A stretch of DNA of 64,000 nucleotides, from NCBI GenBank assembly GCA_019828595.1, contig JAHQRK010000005.1, forward strand, positions 2,356,001 through 2,420,000, given 5' to 3'. The stretch comes from Aphanomyces cochlioides. Taxonomy: Eukaryota; Oomycota; Saprolegniomycetes; Saprolegniales; Verrucalvaceae. A program made the position numbers and the translations under genes. The notes beneath the pieces are model-generated. The model was not told the origin of the DNA, ran no database searches, and saw only the letters and a list, made by a program, of their open reading frames with translations. This document shows positions 51,392-62,600 of this stretch, in pieces. Numbering within the stretch: the stretch's first letter is position 1; each line of letters starts with the position of its first letter.

Positions 51392-52348
51392 CTATTGCAC
51401 TTTTTTCTCCTTTGGTGGTGGCACGTCGAGCCGAGTGAGCGTGTTGATGAATGTATACCTCGAGAAGACGACAAAGAGGCGACGGAACCACACAAACTGA
51501 CTGTGATGAAGTGCCATCGCTTGGTAATTGACCCATGGCGCGATTGCGACGACGGCCGAGTTGGACAACGAGACGAATACAATATCCAAGAGCCCAAGGT
51601 ACTTGCGCCAAAGAGGCGTGCTGTCCAAAGTATAGACATGCAATAGTCGCAAGGATTTCTTCGTCTGAGCTTGCTCCAAAGCGTATTTGACGCCATGATG
51701 CACCGAAATGTGGTTTGGATGCCCTGATACGCCGTAATCGTCAAACGTAAAGATCTACATCCAAGACAATGAGCAAAGTTAAGCAAGGGACGGATCCTTA
51801 CAGTGTCAATCACATTGTCTTCAGCATATTGGAGGACAACAGATGCCACATCTTGTGGCTTCCAAATTGCTTGCATGCCATCCTATGCAGAAACAGTCAA
51901 ACGTTTACTCGTGAGAATGCCAAAAGAGTACGCGAAAGAGAGCGTCGTCGAGAATCGTCAGTTTGAACTGATTCATCTTTAGATATTTCCACACAGCGAT
52001 AAGCTCTTGCTTGCGTACAGCTCCCAGACCATCGAAGTCCCCTATAGCACCCGTAATTAACCACGAGTAAGCATGAATCGCCGTACCAGTGGACAAGCAA
52101 AGTAGATGAAAGTTGGCTTTGTCTTGCAAGTTCAAAAGCAGTGGGAGGAAAAACATGCTCTCATCATCAGGATGAGCAATTACGAGCAAAAACTCTTTCT
52201 TCTCAGCGTCTGAGCGTCCGTGAGCAGAGTGAGACGTCAGCTGATGTATATAGTCGACACTTTTCACAGTCACAAGCGCCATCGAGACGAGAATCGCCAG
52301 CAGCACCGCGACAATCGCGCCAGGCGTCCCCCACATCCACGCGAGCAT
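51392..52348 (-). CDS. PIG-L-type N-acetylglucosaminyl-phosphatidylinositol deacetylase
   Basis: Exons 52348-52087, 52041-51932, 51882-51802 and 51754-51392 encode 271 residues. An N-terminal membrane anchor (GAIVAVLLAILVSMALVTV) is followed by LVIAHPDDESMFF (catalytic AHPDDE at 58-63), LCLSTGDFDGLG, VRKQELIAVWKYL, DGMQAIWKPQDVASVVLQ and TFDDYGVSGHPNHISVHHGV, all diagnostic of PIG-L. The enzyme acts on the second step of GPI-anchor synthesis at the endoplasmic reticulum. Length agrees with the family (about 250). Confidence 0.95.
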
Positions 52349-52383
52349 CTTGACAACAAAGCAAAATTAATATTTTCTTTCTA

Positions 52384-52532
52384 CCCAATCAAAATGCTTA
52401 CTAAAATAGTGATAAATCCAAATTATAACCAATTAAAAATAATTAATAAATTAAATAAAGCCAATAAGAATCGAGGAATTTAATAAATGGAATATTTTGA
52501 TTGGGTGAAAAACATAATTTATTATCCAATTA
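52384..52532. promoter_or_regulatory. CCAAT cluster in a divergent promoter
   Basis: ACCCAATCAAAA, ACCAATTAAAA, GCCAATAAG, TTGATTGGGTG and ATCCAATTAAA occur in 150 bp between the PIG-L (minus, 52348) and VIPAS39-like (plus, 52587) starts. Confidence 0.6.
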
Positions 52533-52586
52533 AATATTTTCATTGAAATTGTGACAATTGAAGTTTCATTTGAGAAAGTGCTTGCC

Positions 52587-54097
52587 ATGTCTGTTGCCGC
52601 AGCAGCAGTCCAGGATCTCTTGATGAGCCACATGGGCTTTGGACCGAGACTGACGTATCGCCACCTCTTCTCATCGCCAGATTTTACATCGCTACAGCCC
52701 AAGCAGGAGCTATTACAACGCGCTTGCTCGACAGGATGCGCAGCCGTCGTTGATGATTTGCTGCTATTCCTATCGCATACCTTGTCTGACGCAATGTTTC
52801 ATCGAGAACTTCGTCTCTCAAGCAATGCTCTAGCACTCGACCAATGGGCCAACTACCTTCGACAGCAGCAACGAATTAATCACGTGGGTAGAAGCTTAAA
52901 TGTTCCATCTGATAGCTGACTTGTAGGGATCAACGTTTGTGTCACTGCAGGATTACCCGCTCATAGCGCTCTTCAGAGGTGTAGGACGCTACGCTGACAT
53001 GGCAATGGAAATCATGCAGCTCATTCTAAACGAGCCTAATCGGACGCTCGCCATGGACTGGGCCGCAGAAGCTGCGACGATTTTTGAATGCACGAGACAA
53101 CCCGAATGGCTCCAGACTCAACTCGCCCATTATGTCCATCTCGAGCGTCTTCTAGCCAACACAGAAGAGCGGGACGGCGCTATTGCACCACATGGTCAAA
53201 CTAAAGCTGGAATGTTTGACCAGCGATCTTTCACACAAGGACTGAATTGGCACAAACGACACTTTACTCTGGAAGAACTGTGCGTCGTCATTCGCAAGCA
53301 CGAGCCTGACAAAGTCGAGCGGTCTGCTAATCCGTTCCTGGACAAACGCGAAGAGCGCGTCATGCTCACCATCGACATGAAGGTCGCGAAGCGGCATCAC
53401 GAGTCCAGTACGCACGCCAAGCAGCTCGCTCGTCCTTATTGCATTGAGATCGTCCAGCAAGGACGCACCGTGCTGCTCATGGACATGTGGTCTGAAACAG
53501 CTCAGCTTGAATGGCTCGACGCGCTCCAAGCCAACATCACTCGGCTTGGTTTAGCTTCCGTCTGGCGAACACATCCACGACCATGCGTCCTGGGCATGTC
53601 TGTCGCTCAATTTGTTCGCTATTGCCTCTTGTATCCTGATGGCAGCGCGCCATCCCCGTCCTCTTCCAAGGTATGTTACATTTCCAAGCTATAGCTCATG
53701 GCAAGTGTCTAGGACAAGGATGAAGCTTTGCTGGCATGGCAATCACCACGAGTTCGCCAGCTCTCCGAGACGTTTAACCTCGACCCGAATCGACTGCTCT
53801 ACTTGAGCATCTTGTATTGCGGGGAAACACATGCATGGGATGCACTCCAGTCGCTCACGCAGCCTGGCAAAGTAAATTGATGGCGTCGACTCTTCGTGCT
53901 GACATTGCTGGATGTAGGTCAAACGTTTATTTACGTCGCAGCCGCAGTCGACGATCGGCTTTGGTGCTTTTGTCGACACGGCCATCGTATACAAAGCCCC
54001 GCGGGAGACCATCGAGTTGTACAAAGCTCTCTTTCTCAAGCAGAACAAAGGCTGGACGTCGCTGCAATTGGCATCCTCTGCAGCTCAACGGACGTAG
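52587..54097 (+). CDS. VIPAS39/SPE-39-like trafficking protein with a PH-like insertion
   Basis: Exons 52587-52883, 52927-53670, 53713-53871 and 53918-54097 encode 459 residues. The helical Vps16_C-like framework is seen in VVDDLLLFLSHTLSDAMFHR, LQDYPLIALFRGVGRYADMA, TLAMDWAAEAATIFE and the C-terminal QPQSTIGFGAFVDTAIVYKA, which matches the IGF-x-x-V-D motif of VIPAS39. VIPAS39 pairs with VPS33B in a late-endosomal tethering complex. Between them, RPYCIEIVQQGRTVLLMDMW followed by EWLDALQANI looks like the last strands and helix of a PH domain (about residues 250-300), which is not standard for the family. Confidence 0.72.
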
Positions 54098-54185
54098 CAG
54101 CAGAGAGTGAAGTGTTTTCATATTCATTGTGTCAAGATTAAATAAGCTGCTAATGATGGAAGAAACGTCCAAGTTGACGCCAAGT

Positions 54186-55578
54186 CTAGTGTATTCGATT
54201 CCAAGAGCGATGTTGCTGGTGACGGAGTGGAGGTGATATCAGCTCGTCATGGTCTCGAGGACGCCCAGGAGTGATGAGGTTGATGCTCAACGATGCCGAA
54301 GACGATGAAGAAGCATGGGGCAGTCGTGGAGGTGGCACCAAAGGCGATGGCGCTGCTGCAGAATTCGTGGAGGTTAAAGACGAAGCTCGGGTTTTACGAA
54401 AGGACCAGTAGAAGAAAACACTGCCAACGAACTAGGTGAAGAGCGTCATGAGAACGCAGAAACATGGTAGCAACGTCTACCTGGACAAGCGGAATGAAAG
54501 GAAAGCCCATCTTGCATTGTCCGCCGACGAGGGAGCAGTTGTATTCTTCACGGAGGATGCATTTATCATGGACGACAAAGGTGACAAGACGCCAGATCTA
54601 CAAGAAGGGTGAGGAAACCGGAAGGCTCGGGAAAGATGTACTTGGAGACCAATAACACCAAGGGCATAGAGCTCGGTGAGGATCAAGACACGGAGGATGC
54701 GCATATCAATGCCATGATTCATTTCATCAGTTGCGGCGGCATCGTCTGAGAGAAGAATCGGACCTGGTGACGGTGGATGTGTTGGGCTTTGCGTGCAAGA
54801 CGATGCCGCGGCGCGTTTCCTCGCGGCGGCAATTGCTAATGTACGTTCATTGGCTTCGTGGATAATTTTGAGTCGGCGGTAGATGTGCAGACCAAAGTAC
54901 AATGCCGTGGATGAAATGATGAAGAGCAGGATAGGTCCCATCGAGTACTGCATCAGGATATGCCAGGCTTGAAATGTTCCTTGCCCGGGATTAGACCAGA
55001 GGTAGATTGAACGGACGCCGACAAACGTCGCCCACGTGAGGAAGATCATGAGCCATCGAAAACCTTGGATGAAAAAGTCGTACTTGACAATATCAATCGG
55101 GTTCACTACGACGCGAGCATAGAAGGCCGCGTAGAGGATCCTACGCCAGACGATAAGAAGAAAGAGCCATCAATTTGAGCTGTACATGATTGTATAGAGG
55201 CAAGCAGACGAGACGTCGCAGAGAAGTCCACTAATCCAGACGGGATAAATGGTCGCATACGACATGGGATCGACTGATCGCGCAATGAATGCCACGCTCG
55301 ACACAATCAAAAGAATATAAACCTGATGCTGGATCGATGAGCCTAAAGACAAAACAGTCATTGATGCAGAGCAAAGCACGATGCTTACCGCCAACACGTC
55401 GAAGGATGTACAACTTGCATATGCACGCAAGGAGACCCACCATGCCAACCACTGCACACGTAATCCGGAGGGCATTGTACTTTTGGCTCAAGTTTGGATC
55501 GCCGTCCAGGTACGATAATGCGCATTCGCCCTTCTTGTCTCGTGGCCCGCGATGGCCGAATGGACACGGGTCGAGCAT
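54186..55578 (-). CDS. Seven-helix membrane protein B
   Basis: Five exons (55578-55389, 55342-55186, 55140-54642, 54597-54481, 54431-54186) encode 402 residues. Same plan as proteins A and C: a Cys-containing N-terminus (MLDPCPFGHRGPRDKKGEC), seven hydrophobic helices including GMVGLLACICKLYILRR, QAWHILMQYSMGPILLFIIS and TELYALGVIGLQ, an extracellular loop with paired Cys (KCILREEYNCSLVGGQC), and the last helix with FVGSVFFYWSFRKTR. The cytoplasmic tail is Ser/Pro-rich. The ATG at 55578 is chosen because upstream in-frame sequence belongs to the inserted MITE. Function unknown; receptor-like. Confidence 0.82.
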
Positions 55579-55670
55579 TAAAGATAGCCAGAGTGCGAGA
55601 AATATAGAAATGACACCACATGGCAGGAGAAAATTTAGAGAAAATTCCGAATTAAAGAACCATAAATTTA

Positions 55671-55908
55671 GGAAATGACTATTTCCCCTATTTTGGCTAT
55701 TTCCCCCCCTAAAATTCATTTTTGATACATTTTTGCCCTCGCTTCCCAAAAATCGACTGCCATTTAAGAGCTCTTAACTACTGCAAACACTTAAAATGTG
55801 CCAAAGTTATGGGCGTCATCGCGGGAGCTCACGGCCATGCCCCTAAGTGTCGTAAATGCTAGGCATAAATGTATCAAAAATGAATTTTAGGGGGAAAAAG
55901 TCATTTCC
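55671..55908. mobile_element. 238-bp MITE with TA duplication
   Basis: Ends GGAAATGACT and AGTCATTTCC are inverted repeats flanked by TA. Inward, CCTAAAATTCATTTTTGATA followed by CATTTWTGCC is repeated inverted, the left arm carrying about 22 extra bases. The TA dinucleotide suggests the Tc1/mariner group. It lies 93 bp upstream of seven-helix protein B. Confidence 0.75.
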
Positions 55909-56504
55909 TAAATTAAATATTTCGAAATTCAATTATAACAAAAATTCATAATTTATGGCAACAACACGAGTGATTGACTCCTAAATTCCTTCCGATGCAA
56001 GAGAAGATTGCTATTTGCAGCGAGATAAAATACCTTCGATAGAATTCCCTGGCGATTGCATGAGATTGATGGAAGTGTGAGTTTTATCGAGTGGATGAGT
56101 GAATTATAGAATGAAAAAAACAATTTTTATGACATGAATTGTTTATAAATGAATTTTTGAGTGTGGGATGAAAAAGATTTGAAAAATGAAATTTGCCACA
56201 ACACTTGGACAAGAGGATGTGATGGATTGTGTTAACGCGCGCGACGAACGAGACTTTCGCCCACGAGCAGTGAAGTTGGCATATCTGAATGACCTTAGCG
56301 GCTAGAAGGCTCGGCTATGGACTGCAAGGAATGTTACGGGTGAGCCCTAATCACGATCGAATGGCGCGTCACCATGTCAACGTCCGGCTCGAAGATTGCA
56401 ACCCGACGACATGGCCGTGTCGTCCGCAAAGTGTCGTGGAGAAGTGAAGTCATTTCCAGCACGAAGCATGTTTGCTCGGACTTTCAACTCCCCGTCTAGA
56501 AATT
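55909..56504. other. AT-rich intergenic, no gene recognised
   Basis: Low-complexity AT-rich sequence to about 56210, then 300 bp without a credible frame. Confidence 0.45.
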
Positions 56505-56798
56505 TTACTTTCGAGCATCCATGCCATGCGAGAAGGCATTGCGGTCGCCATTAGAAGTGGTCGATAAAACGGAAACATCAAGCGGATTGATAACACAGGC
56601 AATGGAAGGCCTACGTAACAAGAAGTCTTCACCAGTGTGGTGTCGAAGCTTTGTGTCGTCGCTGATCTGGCGAGGTACAACATGACGATCATTTGTTCGG
56701 ATTGACGGAACGACGACAAGGTTATCTTGGGTTACAACACTGGAGACAATGAGCACCATACATATCAAAAGAGAACGCGCCACCGATGGCAAATACAT
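56505..56798 (-). CDS. Small predicted secreted protein
   Basis: 97 residues from the ATG at 56798, no intron. MYLPSVARSLLICMVLIVSS followed by VVTQ has the basic-hydrophobic-polar plan of a signal peptide. The mature part contains RTNDRHVVPRQISDDTKLRH then HTGEDFLLRR, an Arg/acidic pattern loosely like host-targeting regions of oomycete secreted proteins, but no exact RxLR motif is present. It begins 86 bp after the stop of seven-helix protein C on the same strand. Only one Cys remains after predicted cleavage. A secreted role is inferred. Confidence 0.45.
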   Translation of the reverse strand: MYLPSVARSLLICMVLIVSSVVTQDNLVVVPSIRTNDRHVVPRQISDDTKLRHHTGEDFLLRRPSIACVINPLDVSVLSTTSNGDRNAFSHGMDARK

Positions 56799-56883
56799 AT
56801 CCACGAGATGCTTGGATCTTCTCAAGAGAAGATCGATCGCCGTTGAGAGCGTGGACAACACTTGGGTGAAGTTGAGAGAGATC

Positions 56884-58282
56884 TCATCGGTGGTCTGAAA
56901 GGGTATACGCTCCTTTGAGCTTGGGCTGCAATTCCGATTGCCGAAGGGAATGTGAAGTCGGTCGAGGGATGGACAATGAAGCTCCGTCCATGACAATGAC
57001 AAGCGAGCGATTGGAAAAGAGTTCGTCCGTGACAGTCTCCTTTGTGAGAGGCCGAGTCTTGCGGAATGACCAGTACATCACGACAATGCCAGCAAACTAG
57101 ATGCCGCAATCAAGCTTAATGCGATGGAAAGTGTGGACGATATACCTGAACAAAGGGAAGAATCGGCAACGAGAACGTCAGTGCGCATGGACCGCCATCT
57201 TTTCTCGAGCAGTTCCATTCACGTCGGAGCATGCAGCCATTCTGGATGAAATCGACGAGGAAGTAAACCTGGATGGAGAAATCAGCGTTGAAGAAACAGA
57301 ATATCCAAGACCTGAGCGCCAACTGCGAAGAGCGAGAGGATTTCCATCAGCACGAGCACTTTGAGGATGCGAGCATCGTTGTTGAGCTGCATCTTGGCTT
57401 GGTCATCTTCAAATGCACTTCTCGATGGTGGTTCGTCTTGACTGTCCGATCGCACGACGTTATGCTTCACAGAAAGTGCGCTTTGGCGCAATGCAGCAAT
57501 AGCCATCGCGCGTTCATTGGCTTCACGGATAGCCTTGAGGCGACGGTGGATGCATACGCCAAAGTAGATTGCAAGCGTGGAAATGCACAAGAGCAAGACA
57601 GGACCCATGGAATACTGGATCAGAATATGCCACGATCGAAAGATGCGATCGCGAGGATCTCCCCACACGACGAGGAGGTAGATCGGACGCACACACAAAA
57701 AGACAAACCACGTGAGGAAGAGTGCAAGCGCTGTGAATGCTCGAATTGGAATCTCGGTGTATCGAGCGTCGGCAGGATTCAACACAATGCGCGCCCAAAA
57801 TGCCACGGAAAGAATCCTACATCGTTCCATTTTAGCAAAGAAGAGAGAAACAAGAGATCATACAAGACACTGTAGAGGCACGCTGTGCAGATATCCGAGA
57901 TTATTCCACTCACGAGAGGCGAGTAAATAAAGTCATGGCCCATGGGATCGACTGCGCGGACGACAAATGATGTGGATGCCACGACGAGGAAGCTATAAAC
58001 TTGTTTCTGGATCGCTGATCCTACAAGACCATTTCATATCAAGATCTCAGCTAGTAGGAGGAGAGTACCGCCAGCACGGTGGACGTAATACAGCTTGAGG
58101 ATACATGCCAAGAGAGAGACGACACCGACGACAAAGAGCGCGATAATATACGCGGTGTATTCACTGCGGTATCGACTGGCATAGGTATTCGTGACGTCGC
58201 ATGAGTTTCCTTCCATGTAAATACCAAAGCAGCAAGTCGTCTTCTCGATGAGATAGCACGACCGGCCTTTCTTGTCGCCCAT
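56884..58282 (-). CDS. Seven-helix membrane protein C
   Basis: Five exons (58282-58069, 58020-57864, 57816-57312, 57268-57146, 57096-56884) encode 403 residues. It is the tandem neighbour of protein B with the same intron positions and phases. Motifs: N-terminal CYLIEKTTCCFG, first helix VVGVVSLLACILKLYYVHRA, FRSWHILIQYSMGPVLLLCI, IYFGVCIHRRLKAIREANER, the Cys loop GCMLRREWNCSRKDGGPC and the final helix VQFAGIVVMYWSFRKTR. It has a hydrophilic 50-residue tail. A chemosensory or receptor role is only inference from topology. Confidence 0.84.
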
Positions 58283-59216
58283 GGCTTCCTCAGCTGGTTC
58301 CTATGGCGATCTCTAGAAATGCCGATCGGCGAGTACAAATTCCATATGCGGACTTTGTCAACAAGCGAAATATCTTGAAATTTGTATCCATATCCTCATT
58401 TGACAAAACTAGAGTATGCCCTTGGACCTAATCCAGCTCTTTCCTCACGGCGGAGCAAGGCAGCAGCATCGAATAGAACGCCCTTGGGTACAATGTAGTA
58501 CTGGGTTGCTTGTACTCTTGGTGATAACAGGCTCAGTAGAATATGTTGGCCGAATAAGGTCTACGTTGAGTGCTGTTTGTTGTATTGTGTGAAATTGTAT
58601 GGCATTTTGTATTCTTGATGGATAGTGACATAACAAGAGTACATATATGAACTGGCTATGCTAAGCTTTATGTCGATCGAGGCAACGTTGGGTCGTGAAC
58701 AAACGACCGCCAGGCGAAAGCATGATGCGATTCTAGCGCTACGAAGCATTCATCATGACTGCAAGGGGAAAACGCGGCAGAAATCGAGCTGAACGCGCCT
58801 TCCAGCGTCATATCGACTTCAAAATCTCTCTACCAATGGAGAGTCCGGTTGAAGGTCTTAGCACTAAATACAACACTAAAGAGCACCACGAGAGCTGGAA
58901 CTCAACGTTGTGATCATATAGGCGCGTAGCATTCGTTACCTGGATGGACTTTGCATTGCCATGTCAATAATAATCAATTTTTTTAAATTATATGTAAATA
59001 TCAAGATAATAAAAAGAGAATATAAAATGTTTTGATTGGCTGAAAATAAAATCGACGGAAAATAAGGAAAAATAGATTTAAAAATGATTTTAGTTTAGTT
59101 TAATTAATTCGAGTTTTATTTCTTGAATTTATTTGATTGGCTAAAATTAATCGAAGTGGTGTGTGGCACAGCAAGGCCAATCCAGACAGCCCTCAACCTC
59201 GGTCGATCAAGGAACG
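58283..59216. other. Intergenic with CCAAT words near the next gene
   Basis: TTGATTGGCTGAAAA (about 59032-59046) and TTGATTGGCTAAAA (about 59133-59146) lie 70-185 bp before the start at 59217. The preceding 700 bp show no gene. Confidence 0.45.
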
Positions 59217-59506
59217 ATGACGTTTGTCGGAAGTGTCGTCGGCGCTGTGTTTGGCTTGAACACCAAGCTCCTCTCGAATGCGTTGCAGAAAGTGCCTCTC
59301 ATGCGCCGTACGTCACTGAATTGTTGTCTTTTCCGAGTCTTACCGCTTGTCTAGACCCATGGGAACACGTCGGTTTGATCGCCGCCGGCGCTTTCATCGG
59401 CAATGTTGTGTCCAACAACGTCGAAAACGACAAAGAAGAAGTCGAACAATTGCGAGCTCTTTTGGGCAACCCAGAACAACGCAAACCATTGCCGTCGTCA
59501 GACTAA
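59217..59506 (+). CDS. Small membrane protein, probably mitochondrial
   Basis: Exons 59217-59307 and 59355-59506 encode 80 residues. A Gly-rich hydrophobic N-terminus (VGSVVGAVFGLNTKLLSNAL) is followed by RHPWEHVGLIAAGAFIGNVV and an acidic C-terminal helix. The RxPWxHV plus single-span arrangement recalls small accessory subunits of respiratory complex I, but I cannot assign one. The 47-bp intron lies in the codon before HPWEHV. Confidence 0.6.
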
Positions 59507-59661
59507 ACCGTCGTAAGAAATTGCCATTTCATGTAGACACACACTCGACGTTCTCGAACCACTTCAGCAGACAACGACAACATGGATGACAAAGAGACGA
59601 CACTGCCGACATCCACGCGAGACACTCAATCCTTTTTCACACACGTTGATTATCTATACTG

Positions 59662-62600
59662 TTATTGACTGGCGGTACTGTTGGATCGCTTTCGCTTGGA
59701 ATTTGAAGTCTTCTTGTCAGTGGCTTTGTTGCCACTGACGACCTGCAGCATTTGAGACACCATGCCTTTCACAGCAGGACTTGTGCCATTGTCGAGCGCT
59801 TTCACTTCGGCAGCAAACGCAATCGCGTCCAACGAGTCGTCTTGTGCATCCACGCGTGCTTTCAACAAGGCCAACGCGCAGCCCGTCACGCCCTTCAATC
59901 GCTTGCCTTTGACTTTGCCGAGATTTGCCACCAAGGCTTTGTGAAGAGAGGCGCCATGGGCAGCAAGCTCAGTCGCCGCAACGGCCCCCTTGGCTTTGAA
60001 CAGCGTTGTGAGGTATCGCAGCGTTTCCGCGCGAGAGAATTCATCTGCAGCTTTGTCTTCGATGGCGATCGTGACCAACGTCTCTAGCAAAAGCTTGGAC
60101 GCAAGCACTGGCGCCGTCTGGACGAGTTGGTCCACGACGACTCGCGGCAGCTTGGCGTGCTTCTTGGTCAAGAGCGTCAACACTGCAGGGGCAATGACAT
60201 CTTGGATAGCGGCAGTATGAGCCTTGGAGTCGGCCAAGTAGGCACGGACGAGGTAGACGACGAGCGCCGCGGCGACAGTCGCTTGCTTCTTGTCAATGAT
60301 TGTCGTCGTGCACACTTGGACAATCGCTTGGAGCGCCGCGACGGCAGCAACAGCGTCGACTGACGGCGAGTCGGTCTTGCGGCGGGCGATTTTGTTCAAG
60401 ACGGCGCTCATGCGTTCACTCCAGACGGCTTGGTCCGCGTGGGGCTTTACAGACGTCCATGCTTGGAAGAGCGGCTCAATCATCGTCAAGGCATGGCGGC
60501 TGGACGGCGCGGCGGCGTAAGCTTGGAGTAGATCCAAGACGCGGACTTTGAAATGGATGGCGGCCATGCGGAGTCGCTTGGCATGTTGCTTGGCCTTCTT
60601 CTTTTCATTGACATGTCCAACCAAGGCAGACAACGCGGCATCTTCTCGCTGGAGTTCAGAAATCGGGATCTCTTCTTCCTCCTCTTCCTTCTCATCGTCA
60701 CCGCCGTCTTCTTCGTCATCGTCACCGTTTTCTTCGTCATCTTCTTTGTCATAGTTGGTCAACTGCGTTGGTTCAATCGGAGCTCCATCGTCGTCATCGT
60801 CTTCTTCGTTCATTTCGAGGACATTGGCGTCGTCGTCGTTTGGCGCCACGACAACTTCGACCATGCTCTGGATGCTGCTCGCTTCAAGCTGCTCCATGAT
60901 GGAGCGGAAGACGTGGCTCACAACGTCGCGGAGGACGCTCGACTCTTGCGCGAGCATGGACAAGAGCATGTCCGTCAAGACAGCGAGGGGTTGCTGCTGG
61001 GACTCCTTCTGGCCGTTCGTCGCCTTGGTCTTCTTCTTCTTCTTGCTGCTGGGGCTTGCAGCGCTCGTTGCAGTGTTAAGCTCCGCCAGACATTTCTCCA
61101 AATCTTGCAGGACAGACGACGTTTCGTCGCGCTGGGCCGCATCGAGCAACTGAAGGCCGACGCAGACGTAGAGCAGGAGAAAGCCCTTGAGTCGGAGCTG
61201 GTCCTTCTTCTCCGTCGCGCTCTTCAGCTCTGTCTGCAGCGAGTCGAGTTGCTTGGTAACGTTGGCGCGTTGAGTGGCGTGGTCCTTCGACAACGGCGTC
61301 GTCAAAGTCCACTCCTTCGCCATGGAGTTCCAGCAGTTCCACAGACGGAATGGCGCCGACGTCGTCATGTCGAGCGCTTGGTTGTCCTTCAGAACGTGGC
61401 TGCCAAGGCCCATGAGACCGTAGACGCGCTTGACGCATGCCGCACGGACATTTGCCGACACCGCTGGCTCATAGACCGCCTTCTTGGGTGTGAAGAAAGC
61501 TTGCTGCATGAAGAAGGACAGCGTGGTCGTCCAGACGGCGTCAGTGTTCTTGGAGTCTTCCTTGTCGCTCGACGACGGCGCTAGCTTGAGCGTGGCGGTG
61601 TACATGGTGTCCAAGGCCCACATGCGCGCACTGGCAATGCGTTTCGCTTGGAATTCTTCGCGTTCCTTGGCTTCGTCCATGGCCAAGAGCGCGTCGAAGC
61701 CTTTGCCGCGCTTTCTTTCTGCTTCCTCTTCTTCATCTTCCTCGTTCAAGACGTGCGAGACCAAATGGACAAGCGGATGTGTGAACTGATGCTGGAGGAA
61801 GCGGTAGAACTCCAACGGCGCCTTGGACGCAAATGTGTCGAGGCACGCGATCGCCGCTTCATGCAAGTACGTCTTCTTGGAGACGGCATTGTTGTACAAG
61901 CATTTGATCACGTGCGGCGTCAAGATAGCTCGCAACGTCGACGAGTTGACGCGGCCGACGACTTGTTCGAGGAGTTTCAACGCCGTGCCACGGCGTTCAT
62001 GCGTCGACGCCGGCGCGACGAGCATGCCTTCAACCAAGACCGACCACATTTCCTGGAAACGCTCTTCGTCGAGCTTCTTTGGCGTCAAGAACTGGTCCAA
62101 GAGGCGGCGCCATGCAGAGTGAAGGCGGGGATAGCTCGTCGTGGACGTCTTGATCGGTTCGACGAGGTGCTGGAATTGGTGGCGCGCAACGATCGTCGTC
62201 AAGACGCCCTTGGGTTTGTCCAAGTTATGGGCGGCCATGTATTGCCGCAAGCCGATCGCGAGTGCAACTTGATCCGCGTTGAAGTCGGCGACGTTTCCAC
62301 TCAGCAATGGTTCAATGCGTGGCCAGACGGTGGATTTAAAGGACGCAGGAGGAAGCTCATGGACGACGGTGAGCAGACCTTCGTAGCAAGCTTCGCGGAA
62401 CCATTTCTTCCATTTGGAGAGCGCGATCAATTCGTCCAAGAGCTTTGGAAGTTGCGGGTCGTCATGGGTCATTCGACCCGATTTGTAGATCGCAAGGAGG
62501 CCAAACAAGCGGCCAAACATGTGCTCACGTTGTTCCATGCCTTTCATCGAGTTGGATGCATCCATCGTGGTCAGGACAAGGTCCAAGACGGATTCGACCG

